This document shows positions 24,001 through 34,159 of a stretch of 64,000 nucleotides of DNA, one piece after another (positions within the stretch are counted from its first letter, which is position 1; every line of letters starts with the position of its first letter). A program made the position numbers and the translations under genes. The notes below the pieces were generated by a model. It did not search any database, was not told the origin of the DNA, and saw only the letters and a list, made by a program, of their open reading frames with translations. This stretch comes from Lineus longissimus (taxonomy: Eukaryota; Nemertea; Pilidiophora; Heteronemertea; Lineidae), in contig NC_088312.1 of the NCBI RefSeq assembly GCF_910592395.1, positions 3,534,001-3,598,000 on the forward strand. Reading direction: 5' to 3'.

Positions 24001-27000
24001 CTGCAGTAACTAAATAGGCCTTCATGATGTTTCTTTTCTTGAGGAACATCGACAATCTTCCGGTCTGGGCATTCAACGGAGCGATCGACCAACCAAATAT
24101 CACGAGATCTCGCCGTCAGGTGCGTGGTTTACCAGGCTGTTGATTCAGTCATTTCATTTTAATACGTCAAGCATTGATGACGTCGACATTATACATGTTC
24201 ATCATCCGAAACTCGAAACAGAGTAATAACAGTACTTAAATACGAACATTTATGGTGTTCACCAGAATGTCGACAAAATGATATTCAGCCCATTATCACA
24301 TTAGTATGGTTCAATATCTGGAGGCACTAAAATTCTGCACGACCCGACGATTTTACGAAACCATCTTGTACTACATATCATATACATGTACAGGATAGGT
24401 CAACATAAAAAACGTCGCATTATATTGCGCGTGGGGCGTTTTAAGAAACAGAGAGAATACCAATTAAGGGTACTGACGCATACCTTTCAAATGCATAGCA
24501 ACTTGGAAGAAATATCTGGCCTCATCTCTCGAGACAAATCTACTGACTGATTACCATTTGCATTTAATTTACAATCAATTATACCATCATTTTCAGTGTA
24601 AGCAGATTTCAAGAGATTTTTTATCAAATAAATACCCAGTGACGCCATTTAAATGAATAACTGCATTTTAAATCGTCTTTTTTGTAACAAGTTGCTGATT
24701 TTTATCAAGGCAGTTACCAGTCTTCTCTATACGTAAGCTGAATTTATTCTTTGCTTAGTTCTTTAATGTTCAGGTTTTGAAACATGTGCATTTGAATACA
24801 TGTATGTGGCGGTTAGATTGGGACACCACTCTCTTCCCACGTCGAAGGTGGGTTATGCCAATGCCTCGTTTCTTAAATTATACTAACATAATTGTGTCTC
24901 ACATGCTTCCCGTTGGAAATTTACGCTTGCGACTGCAACACATGGTGACATGATTCAAAATCTCTGCACCCAAGACGCCGATTATACCATCGTTGCATAG
25001 GGGATTACAGCTGTATGACAACTGTTTTAGCAGCGCCTGGCCTGACGACATCCGGGATTTAGACCCAATCTGCTGGAATTGCAACACTTTTTTTCCCAGA
25101 AATCTTACGTCAATACTATTATAGTGTTCATTACATTTATCCAGTAACATCATTATATTCATTAAAAAAGAAATTGTATTGGTTTGTCGTGAAAAACAGA
25201 ACGCTTTGCAAATCAGTCTCTAATTACGTCGCAGACCTGTCAGACGCCATTCCATTGACTCTTCTATGAGGTTAGTCGGTAAAAAACGAGTGTATGAAAA
25301 ACCAGTGGCGAGAACAATTTTGAGAATACGCTAAATCCAAAAGGCTGAGTTTACATATAGAGCTGGACGGTACTAAGTGATACGGACGCCGGCCGGCGAG
25401 CAGTAGCTTCACGAAGGGTTCTAAAACACCTCGCCAAATTTGCAAGCACCTGTTATTGAGAGTGTGGTCCATTGATTCTCTATATTTCAGACACAGTTCA
25501 TTTGGTCCCATTGATTCTCCTCGCATGATATATATTTCAGACACAGTTAACTAGGTCCGTTGATTCTACTCTACACAGCCTCGTCCACGCGGCCTCTTGA
25601 TTTTTTTACGCATGTCAGAACGTTGAAGCTTAACGCATCATGTTTTGTGTTTCAGTCCGCAGTTCACATGGCTCATTGATTCTCTACGCCGCCCTCTTCA
25701 TTGTCATCACCTGCCTCGTCCACTGTACGGAAGCGGAGCGTTTCGACCACATGCTTGCCGATTTCTTACTAAGGTAAATTTTTATATTCCCCCTGATGAA
25801 AGGCTTTCTGACATCTTCTAGGGGCCCTCCCCGCCGTGCGGTACATTCTGCTCCAACTGATTATCGCTTTGTTATTACTTGTTTGTGAATACTGTGGACC
25901 TATAGGGTGAATTATTCCGCGGGTGCGCTTCCATATTGAAGGGGGCAAACTGGTTTATTTGAAAAACTCTGTAACCTTGATGAACAACGGAATATTCGCA
26001 ACACCAGCCAAGGCGACGGCAGGAGACAGCTTCGCTGTTGTACATTAAGGTTTCCCTTGCAGGTGTCTGTATTGTCACCGTACGGAAGGCATCATAGGTG
26101 CATAAACATACAAAAACATCCCAAAGAAAATATGACCAGATGAAGAATTATTTGGCAGTTTTCCCCCAAATGGAACTGTCAGCATAATATAGTAAAACGA
26201 TAGTTATTGTTAACGAAACCGTTCTGTATTTAAAATTTCTTACAGATCTGAAGACCAATGGCGCCAGGCTTGGCACACGGACTGCCATAGGCGATGCCGC
26301 CACGAGCTTGACTCGCAGATCCGACTAGCATGTGCCAAAGATATCTATAGAATCAGACGCGCGGCGGATGTCGATGCCAGCAATGTTACACTACCCCCAA
26401 TTCCAAAAAGTAAAGTATTCGTTTTAATTTTGTTTCTATACTGTTTGATTACATATTTCCGTTCATTCAAAATTGATATTTTGAGGACAAAATCACAATG
26501 ACCATAACCCGGGAGCAAGAAGTCCGGGTCATGCCCAGGATAAGTTAACTTTAAAATTGAGGACATCACGCCGAACCATGCATGCAGCAACGTTTTATGT
26601 CCGCTAAGCGATTCACTGCACCTCAAACTTCTCAGTGTGCGGCACCACAGGCAGTTGCACCTCAGGTGCAAAGAATCGCACCCCAGTTGCTATTAATCGC
26701 GTAAAGTGTGCAAAGCCTTTTCTAAACAAAAACAATGATGATTAATTGTCATTCATTGCAACTGATCCAACTACACTATTTGAGTTGCAATGAATGGGCG
26801 CTCAGTGTGTGGCGGCATTGAAGATAACGAAATAAGTTGCGGGTGAAAAAATCTTTTCAGTGCCCCTCCGTCTCCGCTGTCACCGGCACTGTTTTCTTTT
26901 CGTCATTATGTATCTTATTTCTTAATAAATAGCTATACAAGGATATTATATGGTATACTCCTCCATTCCCTTTAGCGAGAATTCCCATTTTATCACATTT

Positions 27001-27860
27001 CCTTTTGTTCCAAAACCTGCAAATAGAAACGCCACATACATGAAATGTTTTTATGAATTCGTGGATTGTGGCTCATATTTTTATCCTTTGTTATGATTGT
27101 TATCGCGCAGGAATGAAGTCGTTTTGCCTGGAATGTAATCCATATAATGTAGGGTCATTGGTGTTCTTTTCACCGAATTTTTCTTTTCCCCTTCCTAATA
27201 ATTTTAACAAAAGAAGACTCATTTGTTGTGACCTGCATACCTGGCTTTTATGTATTTATGCCTCCAACAATTACGGAGGTAATTGGCTTGAAGTCACACA
27301 TACAATTTGCCAGTTTCGTCTTTGGCTGGCTGTCGCAATCTTACTCATCAGTCAATTCTCAGTGGCACAAGATTCATTCCGTACTTGCTCATAGTAGGGA
27401 CACTACGCAGCTTATCTGACATCGCCTTCAACATTAACGAACAACAAAAAAATGTATGACTTGCAAATTTAATCTTGAATGATGTATTGAGTCGGAGTCG
27501 CATATGTATACAAATGTAGTTTGGTGACATTTTCGGTTTAACTGCTGGTTTTCAAATATATGAGCCACCTTCATGTAACAAGGTAGTTGAAGTCGTCGAC
27601 GGAATTCAGAATGGAGCTCAACCTGAGACTTTAACAAGCATGCACCAATACCTTCTCCCGTTTCAGACCAAATCTTCGACCGGAAGACAGCCACGGCGTT
27701 CCTTCATAAACTGCACCGGCAGCCCATCAGGATGAAAAGGGGTATCATGGAAGAGTGCTGCTACGCCAAGTCATGTAGCTGGGAGGAATACGCTGAGAGT
27801 TGCCATCACTACGGCCGCTCCGATGCGGACAGTTCGAACATCTGTGGGCCGTGGGATTAA
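21033..27860 (+). CDS. Insulin/relaxin-like peptide precursor
   Basis: A secreted peptide hormone precursor made of B chain, C peptide and A chain. Coding exons: 21117-21126 (or from the in-frame ATG at 21033), 25656-25773, 26246-26409, 27667-27860; phases 1, 2 and 1 all agree, giving 161 residues (189 with the upstream ATG). MLKVRSSHGSLILYAALFI starts a good signal peptide ending at CTEA. The B chain has TDCHRRC and CRHELDSQIRLAC, the family spacing C-x11-C. Basic sites RIRR and MKR bound the C peptide. The A chain GIMEECCYAKSCSWEEYAESC has C-x8-C as usual, but CC-x4-C instead of CC-x3-C. It continues 18 residues with one more Cys, giving eight cysteines and probably four disulfides, as in molluscan insulins. 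A phase-1 intron inside the C peptide is the conserved insulin-gene intron. Exon 1 is inferred from phase and signal-peptide fit. Confidence 0.88.
21127..25655. other. Large first intron of the insulin-like gene
   Basis: The donor GGTGAGTG follows AAAG at 21126 and the acceptor is ttcag at 25651-25655. The 4.5-kb interval contains no recognisable exon on either strand. It has small perfect palindromes, for example around 22564-22594 (CGAGAAGCT and its inverse) and 23285-23306 (CTGACGTGAA and its inverse), and ends in the pseudo-exon repeats described separately. Confidence 0.6.
25463..25600 (+). repeat. Degenerate tandem copies of the insulin-like exon 2 start
   Basis: Three units, roughly 50 bp apart, carry a pattern like GGTCC-ATTGATTCTC followed by TTTCAGACACAGTT. 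The real exon at 25656 begins with TTTCAGTCCGCAGTTCACATG and continues GGCTCATTGATTCTC, so its acceptor and first coding bases match the repeat. The last unit also carries GCCTCGTCCAC, found again in the exon. Two decoy acceptor AGs result, at 25490 and 25540. Confidence 0.65.
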
Positions 27861-28789
27861 CGACATCTTCGGAAGCAACATCGACTTGTGCCGGTGTGAA
27901 AGGTATCCAAGACCCCTCGTTAAAGATTCAATTGTACGATCAGATCCAAGGCCGTGGTCTCCTTAGCCATAAATACATAAACAATCATTGAATAGCAGGA
28001 CAGAACGCATGCAGGAAGAACTAAATTAATACGTTCACGCCGGTGTATAAGAGAACGCCATAAACTGAACTTACAGCGGTATTGCCTCCGTAGCCTCCGC
28101 TCGTTGTCTGCAGGCACATTGAGGCTGAAGATGGAGGACGCAGGCTGAAATTATGTTGAGTTCTTGCGAGGCAACCGTAACGCCAAAGCGAACGCCGTGG
28201 CCGACTTTGGCATGATGTAAACTATGAGATAGGCGTTCGCGTTGGGTGTTTTGCGAGCTTTGCAGAAGCTTTCCCTTCTCCATAAAAGGGCTTATTTTTT
28301 GCACGCGCCTGCTCTGCTGTCAATATGCAGTTTTAATAGACAATACATAATCCACCTCTCTCTCACTTTACAGGAAGTATGAATTCAAACATCAGATTCT
28401 CTATGTGAGGTGTTCCTGTTTGAGAGTTATACAACCATTGGAGGAAGTCTCCGACCTTGCATCATGATCAGCTGATTGGCACGCTGATGACTCTCAGATG
28501 TTACGCATGTATAAAATGTTGCTGACAACATTGTTTCAAACTGTAATTTAATTGTGCTTTCCTCCTACGTTTTCTTCAAAATCTTCAACATTCCAGTTGG
28601 GCACAGCGGTAAACTATCTAACTGTTGAGTTGAAGCACCGTGTCTCCAACTTCACATCAGCGTTTCCATGAGTGTTACCAACTGTTTGATAGAGTGATAC
28701 CACACTACCATATGCAGGAAATGTCCGAGTTTGCATAAGGGACGGTATATAATTCGGACCCCTTTAAACGTGGTTTGCCTTTATTAAAT
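27861..28789. other. Interval between insulin-like and PAN genes
   Basis: Both flanking genes end here (tail to tail), so it should hold their 3' untranslated regions. I see no clear AATAAA for either. The only structure is the hairpin repeat at 28163-28265. Confidence 0.5.
28163..28265. repeat. Diverged hairpin element related to the 60.5-kb MITE
   Basis: The arms at about 28163-28200 and 28227-28265 are imperfect inverses sharing GCGAACGCC. The right arm, read on the minus strand, matches the left arm of the element at 60481-60605 through AACGCGAACGCCTATCTCAT. It is an older copy of the same family with blurred ends. Confidence 0.6.
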
Positions 28790-31716
28790 CTATGGACCTG
28801 GAAGGACAGCTGGAAGAACCCAAACCATGCCTACGAATCCGAAAGATCCGGTCATCAAAACGTCCCCATTTTTCATGATGTCCAAGAGATGGCACGTCTG
28901 CTTGGCATTATTCTGTATGAAGCCGCTGCAATCCACACGTGTCAGACAGGTCTGCCCACATTCAAATCTCGATGTTATACCGATCTTGGTGTCGATTACT
29001 CCGCCAGTCACAGGTCCAGTCTTCCCTTCGAAGTAAGCATGGCTGGTAAAATCTGAAAGGAGTAAGGCCCGAAAGTGAAGCGGTATTCAAACCATGTGGT
29101 CAATGCAGCCAATGAACAAGACTAGCCATTCAACACGGAAAAGGGGCAATGGATGCTGGCAATACAACAGTTACTCTTACTATCAAGCAGGTAGGCCTAC
29201 CTATACATGAATGTGCCACTGGTATAGGCAAGCTCCTGCTATTAAAAATCCCTCAAAAGACTTGGTCAGAGTCAAATGCGTTGCAGAAGGAATATGTTGC
29301 TGTATTGTGAGTGGCGCATGCAGTGGAGGCTTGAAAACAGCTCGCCTTCTTATCAAAATTAGAGAGATTGTGAAAGAGAAACTGTGAACAACTTTAGTCA
29401 ACAACTGATACCTCTCTATACATAAACCACATGTCGAATTTCGCATAACTCGAATTGAAATTGCCCTCGTCTCGATGAATCCGACTTTTATAAGGTTAAA
29501 AAGAACACATTGCATAAAACTTCGCAAACTTCGCCTACCTTATGTTGGACTCAATATTGGTGAATTCTGGAAACAGTTGCTAACGCCAGAATCACTAAAC
29601 ATGAAAATTCCAACTTCCTTCCACATATCCACCATTGTTTCAGGTGTATCGAGAGCGTTTCTTTGCAAGGGATTTTTTATACCACTCAAGCGTTCTGTAT
29701 TTGTGCTAAAATATATAACTATTGAGAACAACACTGCGGACAGTGAAGCCGTGCAGATTTTCATGCAATTGTGTTCGGCAATCTTTTACCTTTAGTGCCC
29801 GGCTAAAGAGCCGCTCATATTTCAAGACTGGTACTTTGAGTTTTTGTTTTTAGTCTAAAACAGCTAGATTCTAGCCCGCAGGGTCCTAAATCATCCATAT
29901 CGAAGTATGAACTAGTTTTTGCAGACCAATCGCTATTAAGTTTTGATATCAGTATTGAAATACCAAGTAATTAACCTTAAATTGGTTATCTCACGAAAGC
30001 CGCACGACATATCTTGCAAGTTGACCTCCACACACTGATTCAAGGCGTTTTCGAATTAAATACCTATTCTCTCAAAGAAGTTGTAATTATCATTGGTGTG
30101 CGTCAATTCTCCAGTGACGTCCTTTACGGAACACTTGTTCTGGTAGTACTGGACACTCTTGCATGCTCGCCACTTGGAGCACAATGCCAGACACTGCACG
30201 TACGTGACATCCTTTGTTGATTTGTAAATCGGAGGCGTGCCCCCACAACAGTCCCCCTGCTTCCATATGTAGATGTTGTTAGGAACTGGAGACGGAAGAG
30301 ACTGATTACATCACATCTTGCAATTATAGATCTCAATAAGGTAGTTGATAAAGCTTGGAATCAGTGAAACCTTGGAACCAGTGATAAACCTTGGAATCAG
30401 TCCTAAAAATGCATAAAAACATGAAATAATGCCATTCGAACCTAACGTGGTTACGAATCAACATTTGGAGCTTATTCTTACATGATCAGATCGGAATTTT
30501 ATGGTAATTTAGAAATCTGTCGCATATCCGATTCAATAGTCTATATTTAAGAACAACCGAGTTGTACCTCGCCTCCAGTGTACAGTACTGATCTCCCAAA
30601 TATGGGAAGACACGCCCACCACACACCCATAATATGAACCAATAGCGCTCCGCTTATAAATACGCCACCACCACGCGGGGCCTATTTGAACTACGGATCG
30701 GTCTGTTCATACAGGGTGATACAGAGAAAATTGGGGGCCTGTCATGCATTATGCATGGATAAGGTTGACGACTATGTCTAGGCTTAATTGTCTATGATTG
30801 ACTGATATTTTATAACAAACGATGAATAAAAGAAGCCTAGTCATGTATGTTTATTACCGAAGTTTGCGGATGAAAATTTCCTTCGCCGTGAGCGATTTCT
30901 TACATCTTCCAGTACGCATCGAGGGATGCAGAGATCTTTGTGACGTCACCAGTTCTAAGCGGTTTTTTTATTCACGTGTGTGTTTGTCCTATGATCTCGT
31001 GCATCTAGTACCGAGCATAATACTTTATCGTCTATGGAATACAAAACAATCATAAAAACTAATTTTTGCTTCCATTGAAGAGAAATAAAATATTTTAACG
31101 ACCACAGCGCATTGCCAATTGATGACGTCATCCTCCACATTAAAAATGTTGGCTTCTGAACTAACTGGCAAATTGCTATCAATAAAGTCAGCTGGGACGA
31201 GACTGTCAGTTGGGAGGGTATAAATCGTGGAAGGAACGCACCCGATTTCCCGCGCTATTTGCACAGTGATTCCATGGTTTACATTGAATATTCCAAGGTT
31301 TATCAGTGTTTCCAAGGTTTCACTAATTCCATACTTTATCAACTACCTCTCAATAATCATTTTTTAACAAAATATTTAGAAGTTAGTCATCCCAGCCCTT
31401 AGCTTCGTTTTGTCTCAGCCGACAAAATGTCACAAAACAAAACATGCGTTTTTCAATTAATGATAAAAGGACATAACATCGCTGTCGGCTTTTAGCGCTT
31501 GCTTCAGAAGTGCTTCTTAGGCGCTACATATCAAAACTTGAAACATTCAAATTGGGAATTATACGTTAACCTAATACGAAAAGAAGAAAAACGCTCGACA
31601 AGATAACCAAGATTAAGAAACAAGAAGCACTTACCAAAAAGTGCGCCCATGGCTGTGGATGGTAAGTTCATGCATGTGGCAAGAATTGCGAGTAATGGCC
31701 GGAGTAGCATATTCAT
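28790..31716 (-). CDS. Small secreted protein with two PAN/apple-like modules
   Basis: Three exons on the minus strand: 31716-31635, 30285-30064, 29052-28790, both introns phase 1, giving 188 residues. MNMLLRPLLAILATCMNLP begins a signal peptide that ends near AMG. Module 1 has C-x3-C-x5-C-x9-C (VQCLALCSKWRAC then QNKC). Module 2 has C-x3-C-x5-C-x11-C (ECGQTCLTRVDC then QTC). These are the PAN/apple core spacings seen in carbohydrate- and protein-binding extracellular proteins. The first exon ends in a strong donor (GGTAAGTG) and the second starts after CTCCAG. Function is probably extracellular recognition; no named orthologue is evident. The last 25 residues are hydrophobic and end in a proline-rich stretch. 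Confidence 0.78.
30340..31347. mobile_element. 1,008-bp Mutator-like non-autonomous element
   Basis: Terminal inverted repeats of about 60 bp begin GGTAGTTGATAAAG at both ends. Each contains two or three repeats of a CCTTGGAA-type motif spaced 18-19 bp. A perfect 9-bp direct repeat TCTCAATAA lies at 30331-30339 and 31348-31356. The interior has no open frame resembling a transposase. Long inverted ends and a 9-bp target duplication are Mutator-superfamily traits. It sits inside intron 1 of the PAN gene. Confidence 0.88.
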
Positions 31717-32317
31717 TGAACAGCGTATTACCTCCGTTGTCAGGCTTGAAATGAAACTTAATCTCTACTAACCGAGCGCCAATCATCTTTGCGACTGTGG
31801 CACTTACAATAAAATCATTAATATTTACCTTACGTTTGTGTCCGTTGCCAATTATTTCTCAATTTGTAGTCAGCAAATCAATCCAGAATATCATTTCATA
31901 CAAAATTCATGATTCGTGATTTTTTTTCAGAAGGACCATTGGTATTATTATGGGCAATATTACCCAGCTGTCCGCTCCCCACTCACCTCCTATTACATAT
32001 AAGTATAGTTCCAATCAATATTTTACAGTCGTAAAGCAATCAAATTAATTAACTTCTCCCTGAACTATTTGCGATGGTTTAAATTGAAATATGAAATCAA
32101 TAAATTATGCAAAGTTTGCCTGGCCTGTGCTTAATTGTTACGGACAGGTTTCAATCCCAAATTGTTGTTCCCGAATTATTTCAATTAATATATGAAGTCA
32201 ATTCAAAGCAAAAAATTAATCCAGAACGTAACTGCATCTAAAATTCATGAGTCACTGTGTGGCAGAAACGGAATTAAAACTTGGATCAAAGCAATAGGTG
32301 ATAGCTCACCCAAGCGC
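31717..32317. other. AT-rich intergenic stretch
   Basis: Upstream of the PAN gene and bordering the satellite. I see no coding or structural feature I can support. Confidence 0.5.
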
Positions 32318-33027
32318 ATCAGAGTGGTTGCCTGTGATAGTGACCCACACTGCCCAGGTTGTGACATCAATGTGGTCGCCTGCGATATAGACCCTCACTG
32401 ACCAGGCTTTGACATTGGCATCAGAGAAATCTCGCCCGAGATATAGACCTACACCAACCAGGTTGTGACGTTGACCTCAGAGTGGTCGCCTGCGATATAG
32501 ACCCACACTGACCAGGCTTTGACATTGGCATCAGAGAAATCTCGCCTGAGATATAGACCTACACCAACCAGGTTGTGACGTTGACCTCAGAGTGGTCGCC
32601 TGCGATATAGACCCACACTGACTAGGCTTTGACATTGGCATCAGAGAAATCTCGCCTGAGATATAGACCCACACCAACCAGGTTTTGACGTTGACCTCAG
32701 AGTGGTCGCCTGCGATATAGACCCACACTGACTAGGCTTTGACATTGGCATCAGAGAAATCTCGCCCGAGATATAGACCCACACCAACCAGGTTGTGACG
32801 TTGACCTCAGAGTGGTCGCCTGCGATATAGACCCACACTGACTAGGCTTTGACATTGGCATCAGAGAAATCTCGCCGGAGATATAGACCCACACCAACCA
32901 GGTTGTGACATTGACATCAGAGTGGTCGCCTGCGTGTATAGACCCACACTGACTAGGCTTTGACATTGGCATCAGAGAAATCTCGCCCGAGATATAGACC
33001 CACACCAACCAGGTTGTGACATTGACC
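32318..33027. repeat. 110-bp tandem satellite array (2 x 55-bp higher order)
   Basis: The marker GTGGTCGCCTGC recurs at 32372, 32482, 32592, 32702, 32812 and 32922, exactly 110 bp apart, with partial units at both ends. Each unit consists of two related halves of 55 bp, one with CAGGCTTTGACATTGGCATC and one with CAGGTTGTGACGTTGACCTC. Both share ATATAGACC and ACACC/ACACTGAC. Copies differ at few positions, so the array is recently homogenised. Confidence 0.95.
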
Positions 33028-34159
33028 AAAGAAATGAAGTAATGTTTAGCGACACCACCATGCTTGGTCTCTTCAAAACGATATGTAATGGCTATATAAA
33101 CAACTACAAAACTGTCATCCTCCAAACTCATCTGATAGATAGTCATATGACAAACAAGATTTCTGTGATAACTGTTTTTTAATTGATGAATATGTACAGA
33201 GGCGAAACAATATACTATTTACAGAACAATTTGCATCAAACATGACTGCTGTCATGTTCAAATAATTTAAATGAGGGCAGCATTGCTACATTACATGAAA
33301 TAGAAATCAAATTTGACTGCGATGTGATCTTTCCAAGCTTATCTTCATACATCACCATCTCCCAAGGATCATAATTGACGGAATATGCAATGAGAAACTG
33401 CAGGGAGTTTGCCTGAACAGTAGAATGTTACAACCAAAGAACAACGAAAATTTCAATTTGACACAAATGTGAAAGCCCTTTTGGCACATGAAGTTTACAT
33501 TGTACATACTTATCCGTTACATAAAAGGTGAAGTTTACAGCTGACAGCAAACAGCCTCGTGGATTACAGACAACAAAATACCACAACTACATGATTTTAC
33601 TTCATTGTGAAAACTAGATAACTAAACAGTGCTCATTGAGGGGAGACGTACAGGCAGGAGTTTAGAGGCAGTATTCATCTGGCCTATCACCCAATACATC
33701 CTTATGAGCACTGAGGTTAGGAATAGTTTTACAGATTCCAGGTTCTCCCCAGGTTCCACATGAAAATAGATGCTGCTTAGTGCACTACAATCAACTGAGT
33801 AGACAGTGCAGCTCATAGCAGATCTACAGGTATAGGGCAGATAATGACTGCCTCTAAATATGACCATTTACAATCACCATTGTTTACAGTGCAGATACCT
33901 TACTTTAGGATTGACTGCAGCTGTTTGCAGTGAAATGTCATCACACAGCCCAATAGCACCTCCTCATATGCACAAATAAAATATTCCAATATTTATGATG
34001 CCATAGACTTCAGAGAGAGAACACATTATCAGAATATTCCCATAGCTGACAGAATGCATGGCATGGCATGGCATGGCATTAATGGGTCCTATCAAACAAA
34101 TATAGCACATTATATACATGAAAGTCCTTTTTCCGACAGTTACACATTACGAGTTATCC
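33028..34159. other. Probable 3' untranslated region of TSG101
   Basis: The minus-strand 3' flank of TSG101 down to the satellite. It includes a pure GGCAT microsatellite near 34057-34079. I see no coding exon. Confidence 0.45.

Noticed and set aside
32531-33146. Minus-strand frames with repeated VYIAGDHSEVNV-type peptides
   Set aside because: They arise from the 110-bp satellite. Since 110 is not a multiple of three, the frame rotates between units; no start, splice or signal features.
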